Shown: piece after piece, positions 1 through 8,895 of the stretch
How the letters are laid out: each line of letters opens with the position of its first letter
Numbering within the stretch: the stretch's first letter is position 1
Assembly (NCBI RefSeq): GCF_025961475.1
Contig: NZ_JAOQNS010000002.1
Coordinates: 434,001 to 498,000 of the forward strand
Direction of reading: 5' to 3'
Origin: Rhodobium gokarnense
GTDB taxonomy: Bacteria > Pseudomonadota > Alphaproteobacteria > Rhizobiales > Rhodobiaceae
Length of the DNA stretch: 64,000 nt
Notes under the pieces: generated by a model
What the model was told of the DNA's origin: nothing
The model's input: only the letters and a program-made list of their open reading frames with translations
Databases searched by the model: none
Translations under genes and position numbers: made by a program

Positions 1-769
1 GCCGCATCATCGGATTGACCACGTCGCCGACGCGCAGGGAAAACTGCTCGACCGTTCCGTCCGTGCCGGCGACGACGAGGGTCTTGGAAAGGTCGACCTC
101 GGCCTGGGCGCGCGCGGCCTCGGCGCTCGCCTTTTGCGCCGGCAGGAGGACGTTGATCTGGGTTTCGACATTCTTCTTGTTGGCGGTTGCGGCATCGACG
201 CCGCCCTTGCGGCTGTCGACGATGTTCTGCAGCCGCTCGATCTCGCGCGTCGTGACGACGTTCGCGTTGCGCCGCTGCAGCTCCAGCTTCGTCTCCAGGT
301 CGTCGGTGGCCTGTTTCAGCGACGCACGGGACTGGCGTAGCTGGGCCTCGGCGGCGTCCAGTTCGGCCTTTGCGACCGCCATGGAGGCGTCGATCTCGGC
401 GACCTTGCGGCGGGCCGTCTCCAGCGCCGCCTGCTGCTGGGAACTGTCCAGACGGAAGATCGGGTCGCCGGCCTTGACCTTGCGCACCAGGCCGGGCTCC
501 AGGAAGACCTCCTGCACGCGCCCGCGGGTCTCCGGCAGGATCGGGACCGTGCGGTAGGCGGCGACCGCGTTGCTGGTCGAGGGGTGGTAATAGAAGATCA
601 TTGCGATCAGCGAGATCGTCAGGATGAGGCAGGAGATGATGCCCCAGCGCAATTCGTACCAGACCGAATAGAACGTGATCTCCCGGCCGATCCGCTTGCC
701 CTGGACGTAGCGGCGGAACAGGTAGTCCGGCAGGATCGTGATGAGCGAGCAAAGCAGCGTTTCGAGCAT
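1..769 (-). CDS. HlyD-family membrane fusion protein, 3' end cut by window edge
   Basis: The reading frame starts at an ATG at 769 and runs off the left edge without a stop, giving about 256 residues. It opens with a short cytosolic stretch, then one hydrophobic segment at about residues 35-55, then a short beta/lipoyl-like stretch (PILPETRGRVQEV) and a long Ala/Gln/Glu-rich helical hairpin with heptad character at about residues 90-220. This is the architecture of inner-membrane HlyD/EmrA-type adaptor proteins that link an inner-membrane pump to the outer membrane. The downstream end, where the lipoyl half returns, is just visible (VEQFSLRVGDVVNP). It starts 9 bases after the stop of the small membrane protein gene at 779-1240, so the two are very likely one operon. 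The exported substrate cannot be inferred. Confidence 0.85.
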   Translation of the reverse strand, partial: MLETLLCSLITILPDYLFRRYVQGKRIGREITFYSVWYELRWGIISCLILTISLIAMIFYYHPSTSNAVAAYRTVPILPETRGRVQEVFLEPGLVRKVKAGDPIFRLDSSQQQAALETARRKVAEIDASMAVAKAELDAAEAQLRQSRASLKQATDDLETKLELQRRNANVVTTREIERLQNIVDSRKGGVDAATANKKNVETQINVLLPAQKASAEAARAQAEVDLSKTLVVAGTDGTVEQFSLRVGDVVNPMMR

Positions 770-778
770 CGGCCGGCC

Positions 779-1240
779 TCACGCCTGTTCGGGTTGTGGT
801 GGCGTTGCCGATTGCGGCGCGGCAGCGCCGGCGGGAGGCTCTGCGGACGCCTTGCCGGTGTCCCGGTCCTCGGCCGATACCTTTTCGTCGTGGTCACGGG
901 GACCGGCCATGCGCCGCAGCGAGCGGGCCATCGACAGGAGCGGCGTGACGACGTCCGGAACGCGCAGGAACGCAAGGAGCAGCGCCGCCACCCAGAACAG
1001 ATTGTTGTGTGTGAACAGCGCCAGCAGCGCCAGGATGGCGACGATTTCAAACTGCGTGCGCCCGGCGCCATGGGCAAGACGTTCCGGCAGCGAGTGCAGC
1101 CAGAGATAGATGTTGCCAACGATCAGGACCATGACCACCAGGAAGACGATCATGACAGTGAAGAGATAATCGCCGCCGTCCGCCGTGGGAATGAAATGCG
1201 GCAGGTGGTCTATCGCGGCAGGATGCAACTCTGGCGGCAT
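779..1240 (-). CDS. Small inner-membrane protein paired with HlyD-type adaptor
   Basis: This is a 153-residue protein with two or three hydrophobic segments (about residues 25-48, 66-80 and 83-92) and a Pro/Ala/Glu-rich hydrophilic tail. The ATG is preceded by a good GGGAGG site. I do not recognise a named family. Its layout resembles the small membrane proteins encoded just upstream of HlyD-like genes, such as the YibI/YibH pair of enterobacteria, but that is an analogy of organisation and not a sequence match. The intergenic distance to the HlyD gene is 9 bases. A membrane partner of the adaptor is the simplest reading; function is otherwise unknown. Confidence 0.7.
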   Translation of the reverse strand: MPPELHPAAIDHLPHFIPTADGGDYLFTVMIVFLVVMVLIVGNIYLWLHSLPERLAHGAGRTQFEIVAILALLALFTHNNLFWVAALLLAFLRVPDVVTPLLSMARSLRRMAGPRDHDEKVSAEDRDTGKASAEPPAGAAAPQSATPPQPEQA

Positions 1241-1499
1241 GGGCTCCCCTCCCGGGCGCTATGGCCTGGCACTGTGTCAGTTGGAAAGCTAACGGATCGG
1301 CCGGCGCAGTGCTACGAACAAATGCGTAGGCACGAGGGGCGAAACCGGTCCCGCCGGCGCTTCCTGTGCATACCCACACGGCGGTCCGTTTTCCCGCCCG
1401 GAATCCTATGAACAAAATTTTCAGGAATATTGACATTTGCCGCAATTGGAGGATCATTCTGAAAATAATTTGCAAAAAATCCAAAACCGAGGAAACGCC

Positions 1500-3290
1500 A
1501 TGGATATCCACGCTCCCAACGGGAAGATCACCACCTGGCTGGCGACATTTTCAGACGCCCTTGCCAAGGGCGATATCGACGCCGCCGTCGGCCTTTTCGC
1601 GACCGATTGCTACTGGCGCGATCTCCTGACCTTCACCTGGAACATCAAGACCATGGAAGGCCGCGACCAGATCCGGGACATGCTGGAGGCGACGCTGTCG
1701 ACGGCCAAGCCCGTGAAATGGGAACTGGTCGGCGACGCCTCCGAGGCGGACGGCATCACGGAAGGCTGGATTCGGTTCGAGACTGAGGTCGCCCGCGGCG
1801 AAGGCCATCTGCGCCTCAACGCCGAGGGCGCCTGGACGCTGCTGACGGCAATGACCGAGCTGAAGGGCTTTGAGGAACGGAAGGGCACGACCCGCGAGAG
1901 CGGCGTGGAACACCGGGTCCAGCCCGGCCGCAAGACCTGGCTGGAGGAGCGCCGGGCGGAAGAGGCGAGCCTCGGCTACACCGAGCAGCCCTATTGCGTG
2001 ATCATCGGCGGCGGCCAGGGCGGCATCGGCCTCGGCGCGCGGCTGCGCCGCAACGGCGTCTCCACCATCATCATCGAGAAGAACGAGCGCCCCGGCGATA
2101 GCTGGCGCAAGCGCTACAAGTCGCTCTGCCTGCACGATCCGGTCTGGTACGACCACCTGCCCTATCTGCCGTTCCCGGAGCACTGGCCGGTGTTCTCGCC
2201 CAAGGACAAGATCGGCGACTGGCTGGAAAGCTACACCAAGATCATGGAGCTGAACTACTGGGCGAGCACGGTCTGCGAAAGCGCCTCCTATGACGAGGAA
2301 AAGGGCGAGTGGACCGTCAAGGTGGTGCGCGAGGGCAAGCCCGTCACCCTCAGGCCCAAGCAGCTCGTGCTGGCGACCGGCATGTCCGGCCGGCCGATGA
2401 TCCCGGAATTCGCCGACCGCGAGAAATTCAAGGGCAAGGTCCACCATTCCTCGCAGCATCCGGGCGGCGACGGTTACGAGGGCAAGAAGGTCCTCGTCGT
2501 CGGCTCCAACAACTCCGCCCATGACATCGCTGCCGACCTCTACGAGCACGGCGCCGACGTCACCATGGTGCAGAGGAGCTCCACCCATGTGGTGAAGTCG
2601 GAGACGCTGATGGATCTCGGCCTCGGCCCGCTCTATTCGGAAGAAGCCGTCGCCAGGGGGATCGACACCCACACGGCCGACATGACCTTTGCCTCCGTGC
2701 CCTACGCGGTCCTCGCCGACGTCCAGAAGCCGGTCTATGAAGAGGTCCGCAAGCGCGACAAGGACCTCTACGACCGACTGGAAAAGGCCGGCTTCCTGCT
2801 CGATTTCGGCGAGGACGGCTCCGGCCTTTTCATGAAATATCTGCGCCGCGGCTCCGGCTATTACATCGATGTCGGCGCCTCGGAGCTGATCGCCAGCGGC
2901 AAGATCAAGCTGAAGGCCGGCCAGGCGACCGCTTATACGGAAAACGGCCTCGTCGTCGATGGCGAGGAGCTTCCCGCCGACCTCATCGTGCTCGCCACCG
3001 GCTATGCCTCCATGAACGGCTGGGCGGCGGAGCTGATCTCCGAGGAGGTCGCCGACAAGGTCGGCAAGTGCTGGGGCCTCGGCTCCGGCACGACAAAGGA
3101 CCCCGGCCCCTGGGAGGGCGAATTGCGCAACATGTGGAAGCCGACCCAGCAGGAGGGTCTGTGGTTCCACGGCGGCAACCTGCACCAGTCGCGCCACTAT
3201 TCGCGCTACGTCGCCCTGCAGCTGAAGGCCCGCAAGGAGGGCATCCCGACGCCGGTCTACGGCATGTCGGAAGTGTATCACCTGGCGTGA
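1500..3290 (+). CDS. Flavin-containing monooxygenase with N-terminal NTF2-like domain
   Basis: The 596-residue product begins with about 150 residues that look like an NTF2/SnoaL-type alpha+beta domain (WLATFSDALAKGDIDAAVGLF). A two-dinucleotide-fold oxygenase follows. The FAD Rossmann motif is IIGGGQGGIGLGARL, the FMO-like signature region is FKGKVHHSSQHPGG, the NAD(P)H-binding fold is VLVVGSNNSAHDIAADL, and an ATG-type motif (VLATGYASM) lies near the C-terminus. I chose the ATG at 1500 because GAGGAAA stands just upstream. An in-frame start at 1437 would add 21 residues in AT-rich leader DNA. Such enzymes put oxygen on S, N or carbonyl carbon using NADPH. It is followed after 67 bases by a deacetylase-like gene in the same direction, so the two may act on one substrate, which I cannot name. 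Confidence 0.85.
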   Translation: MDIHAPNGKITTWLATFSDALAKGDIDAAVGLFATDCYWRDLLTFTWNIKTMEGRDQIRDMLEATLSTAKPVKWELVGDASEADGITEGWIRFETEVARGEGHLRLNAEGAWTLLTAMTELKGFEERKGTTRESGVEHRVQPGRKTWLEERRAEEASLGYTEQPYCVIIGGGQGGIGLGARLRRNGVSTIIIEKNERPGDSWRKRYKSLCLHDPVWYDHLPYLPFPEHWPVFSPKDKIGDWLESYTKIMELNYWASTVCESASYDEEKGEWTVKVVREGKPVTLRPKQLVLATGMSGRPMIPEFADREKFKGKVHHSSQHPGGDGYEGKKVLVVGSNNSAHDIAADLYEHGADVTMVQRSSTHVVKSETLMDLGLGPLYSEEAVARGIDTHTADMTFASVPYAVLADVQKPVYEEVRKRDKDLYDRLEKAGFLLDFGEDGSGLFMKYLRRGSGYYIDVGASELIASGKIKLKAGQATAYTENGLVVDGEELPADLIVLATGYASMNGWAAELISEEVADKVGKCWGLGSGTTKDPGPWEGELRNMWKPTQQEGLWFHGGNLHQSRHYSRYVALQLKARKEGIPTPVYGMSEVYHLA

Positions 3291-3357
3291 TTTTTTCCGG
3301 GGCCGGCGTCACCCTCGTCGGCCCCGACTCCCACCAGCGATCCAAAGGACCAAAAAG

Positions 3358-4275
3358 ATGACCGAGGCCGCTTTCTGGCCGGACGGTGCCCGTCTGGTGC
3401 TGTCCATCTCCATGCAGTTCGAGGCCGGCGGCGAGGTCGTCTACGGCGCGCCGGGTCCGCTCGACGGCCTCGGCACCATGGACGACGTTCTCGATTACCC
3501 GACCAAGAGCTGGTACCGCTACGGCTATGTCGAAGGCCTGCAGCGGATGATGGATCTGTGGGACCGGTTCGGCATCAAGGTCACCTCCCACATGGTCGGC
3601 TCGGCCGTCGACAATGCGCCGCACATCGCCCTCGAGATCGTGGAACGCGGCCACGAGGCCGCCGCCCACGGCCGCGACTGGGTCCCGCAATACGACATGG
3701 AGGCGGACGCCGAGAAGGCCTTCATCGAGGCGAACGTTGCGAGCATCGAAAGGGCCACCGGCACCCGGCCCCTCGGCTACAACAGCGCCGCCATGCGCCC
3801 GACCGCCAATACCCTCAAGATCCTCTCCGACCTCGGCTTCACCTACCACATCGACGACGTCAGCCGCGACGAGCCCTTCCTCATCCCGGTCCGTGGCAGG
3901 CCGTTCGCGGTCGTGCCCTACACGCTGCAGCACAACGACATCATCCAGTTCGAGCGCTACGGCTTTTCCGCCCACGACTTCGAGCGCGAGCTGAAGGACG
4001 GCTTCGACCAGCTCTACGAGGAGGCGGCGCACAGACGCCGGATGATGTCGATCTCGCTCCACGACCGCATCGGCGGCCGCCCGCACCGGGTTCGCGCGAT
4101 CAGCCGCTTCCTGGAATACGCGCTCGCGCAACCCGGCGTCATCGTCCTGCGCAAGGACGAGATCGCGGCCTTCGCGCTCACCGACCCGACCATTCTCCAG
4201 GACGTCAACGAGCACGACCGCTGGGCGGAGATCGAAGACGGCCTCGGCACGGCGAAAGTCGGGCGGATGGGGTAG
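3358..4275 (+). CDS. Polysaccharide deacetylase family protein (PuuE/allantoinase-like)
   Basis: The 305-residue protein matches the NodB-fold carbohydrate esterase 4 relatives that include cofactor-independent allantoinase PuuE. Visible family features are the N-terminal strand LVLSISMQFEAGG, a central KVTSHMVGSAVDNAP segment, the GHEAAAHGRDW stretch that supplies a metal-ligand-like His, and LHDRIGGRPHRV toward the C-terminus. In true polysaccharide deacetylases the first motif is TxDD; that is absent here, which points to the amidase-like branch (C-N bond hydrolysis of ureide or imide substrates). The ATG has an AAAGGA site upstream. It lies 67 bases downstream of the monooxygenase and is probably co-transcribed with it. 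Confidence 0.75.
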   Translation: MTEAAFWPDGARLVLSISMQFEAGGEVVYGAPGPLDGLGTMDDVLDYPTKSWYRYGYVEGLQRMMDLWDRFGIKVTSHMVGSAVDNAPHIALEIVERGHEAAAHGRDWVPQYDMEADAEKAFIEANVASIERATGTRPLGYNSAAMRPTANTLKILSDLGFTYHIDDVSRDEPFLIPVRGRPFAVVPYTLQHNDIIQFERYGFSAHDFERELKDGFDQLYEEAAHRRRMMSISLHDRIGGRPHRVRAISRFLEYALAQPGVIVLRKDEIAAFALTDPTILQDVNEHDRWAEIEDGLGTAKVGRMG

Positions 4276-4340
4276 GGGCGAGATCGGGGAAAAAAGCCGC
4301 TTCGTCGGTCACACATTCGGTTCCGAACCTCGACGCCAAC

Positions 4341-4368
4341 AAAAAAGCCCGCCGACGGATCGGCGGGC
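4341..4368 (-). terminator. Rho-independent terminator of the minus-strand pdh-aldolase operon
   Basis: A 9-bp GC-rich stem (GCCCGCCGA / TCGGCGGGC) with a 4-base loop is followed, on the minus strand, by six T residues. It lies 38 bases past the stop of the phosphatase gene, so it ends the long operon that begins near 10943. Confidence 0.85.
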
Positions 4369-4405
4369 AGGGCGTTCCAGAGGGTCTGGAAGGCTCACGA
4401 TAAGG

Positions 4406-5104
4406 TCAGGTCAGCGTCTTGCAGTCGGTGAGAGTCACCTCGGCGAGGCTCGGCACGACTTTGTCGGCGCCGGAAAAGTCCTCGTCGGCGGTATAGGACG
4501 ACGTCGTGACGACGCAGTGCATGCCGGCGGCAAGCGCCGCCTTCATGCCGATCTCGCTGTCTTCGACGACGACGCAGGCGGCCGGGTCGAGGCCGAGCTT
4601 GTCTTTCGCCAGATTGTAGATGTCCGGGTTCGGCTTCTTCCTCGGCACCATGTCGCCGGCAAAGACCGGCATGTGTTTCGCCCGGTCCGGGCCGAGCAGG
4701 ACGTCGACGACGGCCTGGACGGCACGTTCGTTGGAGGTCGAGCAGACGGCGATCTTCTTTCCGTCCGCGATCGCCTCGTCGACGATCGCGGCGATGCCGG
4801 GCCTGAGCGGCAGGGCGCCGCCCTCGATCAGCTCCATGAAGAGGCCGGTCTTCAGCTTGTGGAGGTCGAGGATGAAGGCGTCGCGCTCCTCCTCCGGCAC
4901 GGGCCATTCCGTCTCGTCGAAATGGCGCCGCATACGCTCCTTGCCGCCGGCGGTCTTCAGGAGCTCGCCGTAACGCTCCACCGACCACGTAACGTCCAGT
5001 CCCTTTGCGGCGAATGCCTTGTTGAAGGCGACCCGGTGGCCGTCCCGCTCGGTGTCGACGAGGACGCCGTCGCAGTCGAAGATGAGGGCCTGCATCTCAG
5101 CCAT
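4406..5104 (-). CDS. HAD-superfamily hydrolase, CbbY-like
   Basis: The 232-residue protein has all four HAD motifs: the nucleophile DCDGVL near the N-terminus, a CSTSNE stretch as motif II, the Lys in PRKKPNPD, and the acidic VVVEDSEIG loop. The cap region TERDGHRVAFNKAF is typical of CbbY-type sugar phosphatases, known in autotrophs for xylulose-1,5-bisphosphate dephosphorylation. No RuBisCO genes are nearby, and the gene follows a class II aldolase with a 1-base gap. The likely role is therefore dephosphorylation of a sugar phosphate, or removal of a side product, within this catabolic operon. The nearest alternative is a beta-phosphoglucomutase-like enzyme. Confidence 0.8.
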   Translation of the reverse strand: MAEMQALIFDCDGVLVDTERDGHRVAFNKAFAAKGLDVTWSVERYGELLKTAGGKERMRRHFDETEWPVPEEERDAFILDLHKLKTGLFMELIEGGALPLRPGIAAIVDEAIADGKKIAVCSTSNERAVQAVVDVLLGPDRAKHMPVFAGDMVPRKKPNPDIYNLAKDKLGLDPAACVVVEDSEIGMKAALAAGMHCVVTTSSYTADEDFSGADKVVPSLAEVTLTDCKTLT

Positions 5105-5105
5105 G

Positions 5106-5981
5106 TTACGCCGCCTTCATCTGGCTGGCTTTGCCTTCCGAGCCGAAGGTGCGGATCATGTCCGTGACGCCGGCCTTCATGGTCTCGTACTGGGCCTCGA
5201 TATAGGGGATCGGCTCCTTCACCGGCGGCTCTTTCTTCTTCAGGTCGCAGAAGCCGTCGACGAAATGCTTCTTGTGCATGGTCGAGATGTTGACCTTGGC
5301 GCAGCCGGACTGGATGCAGCGGGTGAACTGCTCGTCGGTGAGCCCGGTGCCGCCATGCAGCGCGATCGGAATATCGATGATGCTCGTCAGTTTCTCAAGG
5401 CGGTCATAGGCGATCTTCGGCTCGCCCTTATAGTCGCCATGGGCGGTGCCGATGGCCGGCGCGAAGACCGCGAGTTCCGGCATTTCCTTGCAGAAGGCGA
5501 GGCACTCGTCGACATCGGCGAGGATCGCCTCGTCCTCGGCGACGAACTTGTCGTCTTCGACGCCGCCGATGGCGCCGAGTTCTGCCTCAAGGCCGACACC
5601 GGCCGCCATGGCGATGTCGTAGGCCTGTTTGGATTTCCTGACGTTCTCCTCGAACGGATCGGCCGAGCCGTCGAACATCACCGAGGTCCAGCCATTGTCG
5701 ATGCAGCCCTTGATGACGTCGAGGTCCTTGCAGTGGTCGAGATGGAGCGCCACCGGCACGTCGGCATCGGCGGCGAGCGCGGCGACCCAGGACCCGAGCG
5801 TCTTGTGGCTCCACAGCTTGATGGTCTTGACCGAGACCTGGATGATGATCGGCGCGTTCAGCTCCTGTGCCCCGTCGACGATGGCGCGGGCGCTGTTGAA
5901 ATCGATCATGTTGAAGGCGGCGATGCCGTAGCGGGCGGCCTTTGCGGTCTTCAGCATCGGCTTCATGTGAACGAGAGGCAT
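5106..5981 (-). CDS. Class II fructose-bisphosphate aldolase family protein
   Basis: The protein is 291 residues from the ATG at 5981, which is preceded by a strong GAGGAGG site; the open frame extends upstream without one. Class II (metal-dependent) aldolase features are AFNMIDFN near the N-terminus, the Zn-ligand motif LHLDHCKD, the second His in IGTAHGDYKG, and IALHGGTG near the phosphate site, with KVNISTMHK following. Such enzymes cleave ketose 1-phosphates or 1,6-bisphosphates to a triose phosphate plus an aldehyde. Its position between the E3 gene and a phosphatase suggests catabolism of a dedicated sugar phosphate and not central glycolysis. The gap to the phosphatase gene is 1 base and to the E3 gene 31 bases. 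Confidence 0.88.
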   Translation of the reverse strand: MPLVHMKPMLKTAKAARYGIAAFNMIDFNSARAIVDGAQELNAPIIIQVSVKTIKLWSHKTLGSWVAALAADADVPVALHLDHCKDLDVIKGCIDNGWTSVMFDGSADPFEENVRKSKQAYDIAMAAGVGLEAELGAIGGVEDDKFVAEDEAILADVDECLAFCKEMPELAVFAPAIGTAHGDYKGEPKIAYDRLEKLTSIIDIPIALHGGTGLTDEQFTRCIQSGCAKVNISTMHKKHFVDGFCDLKKKEPPVKEPIPYIEAQYETMKAGVTDMIRTFGSEGKASQMKAA

Positions 5982-6012
5982 GGGGACGTCTCCTCCTCGA
6001 AAAGGGATGGCT

Positions 6013-7452
6013 CTAGATGTGGATGGCGCGCCCATAGGCGCTGAGCACGCTCTCGTGCATCGCCTCCGACAGCGTCGGATGCGGATAGACGGTCTGCATG
6101 AGGTGCTCTTCGGTGGTTTCGTGGGAGATCGCGGTGGCGAACCCCTGGATCAGCTCGGTGACTTCCGGGCCGACCATGTGGGCGCCGAGAAGTTCTCCCG
6201 TTGCATCGTCGAAGACGGTCTTGACGAAGCCCTCCGTATCGCCGAGGGCGACGGCCTTGCCGTTGCCGATGAAGGGGAATTTTCCGACGCGGATTCTTCG
6301 GCCGGCGTCCTTGGCGGCTTTTTCGGTAAGGCCGACCGAGGCGACTTGCGGATGGCAGTAGGTGCAGCCGGGGATCCGGGTCTTGTCGAGGGCGTGGGCG
6401 TCCTTTCCGGCGATGGCTTCGACGCAGAGAATCCCCTCGTGCTCGGCCTTGTGGGCGAGCATCGGCGCGCCGGCGACGTCGCCGATGGCGTAGACGCCGG
6501 CAACGTTGGTGCGGCAGAGCCCGTCGGTGACGATGCCGCCGCGGTCCGTCTTCACGCCGATGCTTTCCAGGCCAAGGTTTTCCGTGTTGGTAGCAACGCC
6601 GATGGCGGAGATGACCTTGTCGACGGTGACCGTCTCGGTCTTGCCGTCGGGACCTTCCAGCGTGACGGTGACCCCCTTGCCCGACTTATCGAGCTTCGTC
6701 GCCTTCGTGCCGGTCAACACCCGCATGCCGCGCTTCTCGAAGCGCTTGCGGGCAAAGGCGGCGACCTCCTCGTCCTCGTGCGGCAGGATCTGCGGCAGGA
6801 GTTCGACGATGGTGACCTCGGTGCCGAGCGAGCGGTAGAACGAGCCGAATTCGACGCCAATGGCGCCGGAGCCCATGACCAGCAGCGACTTCGGCACCTC
6901 CTTCGGCACCATCGCCTCGAAATAGGTGAGCACCTTGTCGCCGTCGGGCTCAAGGCCGGGCAGGGCACGCGGCCGGGCGCCGGTGGCGACGATGATGTGC
7001 TCTGCGCTGTAGCGGCCCGGTCCCTTGACGGCTTTCGGGGCGGGATGGGCCGGCTCGGCCGGCTTCTTCGACGGGGCGGCGACGTCCAGCGTGTGGGCGT
7101 CCTTGAAGCGTGCCTCGCCCCAGATCACGTCGACCTTGTTCTTCTTCAGGAGCATGCCGATACCGCCGTTGAGCTGGGCGGAGACGGCGCGCGAGCGCTT
7201 GACGATGGCGGCGATGTCGGGCTTTGCCTCGCCCGCCGTAATGCCGAAGGCCTTCGCCTCGCGCATCTGGTCGAGAAGGTCGGCGGAGCGCAAGAGCGCC
7301 TTGGTCGGGATGCAGCCCCAGTTGAGGCAGATGCCGCCGAGATGCTCGCGCTCGACAACGGCCGTCTTCAGGCCGAGCTGGGCGGCGCGGATCGCGGCCA
7401 CATAGCCGCCCGGTCCGGCGCCGATGACGATGACGTCGTAGTCCCTGGTCAT
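6013..7452 (-). CDS. lpdA: Dihydrolipoyl dehydrogenase (E3)
   Basis: The 479-residue flavoprotein has the FAD fold VIGAGPGGYVAAIRAAQLG, the redox-active disulfide motif GGICLNWGCIPTKAL, the NAD fold MGSGAIGVEFGSFY, the second FAD-contact motif YAIGDVAGAP, and the C-terminal interface with the His-Glu pair (YPHPTLSEAMHE). It reoxidises dihydrolipoamide on the E2 subunit with NAD+. Its ATG overlaps the E2 stop by 4 bases, showing tight translational coupling within the E1-E2-E3 operon. Length and motifs are normal for the family. Confidence 0.95.
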   Translation of the reverse strand: MTRDYDVIVIGAGPGGYVAAIRAAQLGLKTAVVEREHLGGICLNWGCIPTKALLRSADLLDQMREAKAFGITAGEAKPDIAAIVKRSRAVSAQLNGGIGMLLKKNKVDVIWGEARFKDAHTLDVAAPSKKPAEPAHPAPKAVKGPGRYSAEHIIVATGARPRALPGLEPDGDKVLTYFEAMVPKEVPKSLLVMGSGAIGVEFGSFYRSLGTEVTIVELLPQILPHEDEEVAAFARKRFEKRGMRVLTGTKATKLDKSGKGVTVTLEGPDGKTETVTVDKVISAIGVATNTENLGLESIGVKTDRGGIVTDGLCRTNVAGVYAIGDVAGAPMLAHKAEHEGILCVEAIAGKDAHALDKTRIPGCTYCHPQVASVGLTEKAAKDAGRRIRVGKFPFIGNGKAVALGDTEGFVKTVFDDATGELLGAHMVGPEVTELIQGFATAISHETTEEHLMQTVYPHPTLSEAMHESVLSAYGRAIHI

Positions 7453-8717
7453 TCCGCCGCCGCCGAAAGTTTGCCGTCGAACATGTTGTAGGTGGAAATC
7501 GTCTCCGACAGCGCCTGCAGGAACTGGGCGCCATAGGCGCCGTCGACGGCGCGGTGGTCGGCGGCCAGCGACAGGGGCAGGATGTCCCGTACCTGGATGC
7601 CGCCGCGATGCTCGCGCACCTGGCGCTGGATCGGCCCGACACCGAGGATGCCGGCCTCCGGCGGATTGATGATCGGGATCACCTCGACGCCATACATGCC
7701 GAGATTGGAGATCGAGAAGGTGCTCTGGGCCTGCGACTTGGTCATGCCGCGCCTTGCGGCCGCCGCGTGCTCGCGCACGGAAGCGGCGATCTCGGCAAGG
7801 CTCATGAACGGCGTGTTCTCGATCGCCGGCACCATCAGCCCGTTCTCCACGGATACGGCGACGCCCACATTGACCTGGCCCTTCAGGACCACACGGTCGC
7901 TGGCCACATGGGCGTTGAGGCGCGGGAATTCCAGCAGCGTGAGCGCGGTCGCGTGGACGATGACGTCGTTCAGGGAAACCTTGTCGCCGCCCATGTCGAG
8001 ATGGGCGCGGCGCCGGATCAGCAGGTCGCTGACGTCGACCTCCGCCTTCAGGTAGAAATGCGGGATGGTCTGCTTGGAGAGCAGCAGCCGGTCGGCGATC
8101 ACCTGGCGCATGCGGGTGAACGGCTCTTCGCGGTCGCTGGTGTCGGCCGCCGGCAACGGCATCGGCTTGGCAGCGGGCGCCGCGGGAGCGGGGGCCGGGG
8201 CGGCGGCCGGTTGTTCTGTCGCCGGCGCCTTGGCCGCGCCGCTGGCAAGCGCCGCCTCGATGTCGCGCTTGACGACCGAGCCGCGCGGGCCGGTGCCTGC
8301 AATGGCGGTGATGTCGAGGCCGTTCTGCTTGGCGAGCCGGCGGGCGAGCGGTGAGGAGGAGGTGCCGCCGGAGCTTGCCGGCGCGGGCTCGGCCGTCTCG
8401 GCCGGCGCGGCGCTCTCCGGCGCTGGCGCTTTTTCCTCGGCCTTTGCCGCGTCCGCCGTATTGCCGTCGAGGCTTTCGCCCTCCGCGCCGACGAAGAGGA
8501 TCGGCTCCAGCACGGTCGCCTTGTCGCCCTCGCCGTAGAGCAGCTTCAGGACGGTGCCTTCCTCGAAGGCCTCGACCTCGAAGCTCGCCTTTTCCGATTC
8601 CACCACGGCGACGATGTCGCCCTTCTTGACCGGGTCGCCGACCTTGACGTTCCAGGAAACGAGAACGCCCTCGGTGAGGTCCTGGCCGACCTGGGGCATC
8701 AGGATGGGGGCTGCCAT
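7449..8717 (-). CDS. Dihydrolipoamide acyltransferase (E2) of a 2-oxoacid dehydrogenase complex
   Basis: From the ATG at 8717 the protein is 422 residues. It holds one lipoyl domain at about residues 1-80 with the lipoyl-Lys in ESEKASFEV, an Ala/Pro-rich linker, a peripheral-subunit-binding domain at about 130-165 (SPLARRLAKQNGLDI), a second flexible linker, and the catalytic acyltransferase domain ending with the active-site motif ADHRAVDG. The upstream in-frame extension to 8795 is rejected because the lipoyl domain begins at MAAPILMPQVGQD. It forms the core of the complex whose E1 and E3 are encoded on either side. Pyruvate or acetoin are the likeliest substrates, and the sequence does not decide between them. 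Confidence 0.92.
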   Translation of the reverse strand: MAAPILMPQVGQDLTEGVLVSWNVKVGDPVKKGDIVAVVESEKASFEVEAFEEGTVLKLLYGEGDKATVLEPILFVGAEGESLDGNTADAAKAEEKAPAPESAAPAETAEPAPASSGGTSSSPLARRLAKQNGLDITAIAGTGPRGSVVKRDIEAALASGAAKAPATEQPAAAPAPAPAAPAAKPMPLPAADTSDREEPFTRMRQVIADRLLLSKQTIPHFYLKAEVDVSDLLIRRRAHLDMGGDKVSLNDVIVHATALTLLEFPRLNAHVASDRVVLKGQVNVGVAVSVENGLMVPAIENTPFMSLAEIAASVREHAAAARRGMTKSQAQSTFSISNLGMYGVEVIPIINPPEAGILGVGPIQRQVREHRGGIQVRDILPLSLAADHRAVDGAYGAQFLQALSETISTYNMFDGKLSAAAE

Positions 8718-8786
8718 GGGTCTAACGCCTTTCTTCAACAGTCGTTTTTCAAGGGCGCTATCAAGCGCGCGGGTCTGGTGCGGTGA

Positions 8787-8851
8787 TCCCGCCATGTCCC
8801 GCGCCCCGTCGTCGGGCCGGGCATGGTGATTCCGGGGAGGACATGGCGGGA
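8787..8851. repeat. Intercistronic inverted repeat between E1 beta and E2 genes
   Basis: Thirteen-base arms (TCCCGCCATGTCC at 8787-8799 and its complement at 8839-8851) flank a GC-rich 39-base loop that itself can fold. No T-run follows, so it is not a standard terminator. An mRNA-stabilising or processing hairpin, or a remnant of a dispersed repeat, are both possible. Confidence 0.6.
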
Positions 8852-8895
8852 CCTGTCGCGAAGGCGCGCCCGAATGCGGCGCGCAAAAACGAAGG

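Noticed and set aside
1551-3281. 576-codon open frame on the strand opposite the monooxygenase gene
   Set aside because: Its composition (Val/Ala/Asp/Leu/Gly/Arg-rich, no domain) is that of an antisense shadow in GC-rich coding DNA, and it has no ribosome site of its own.
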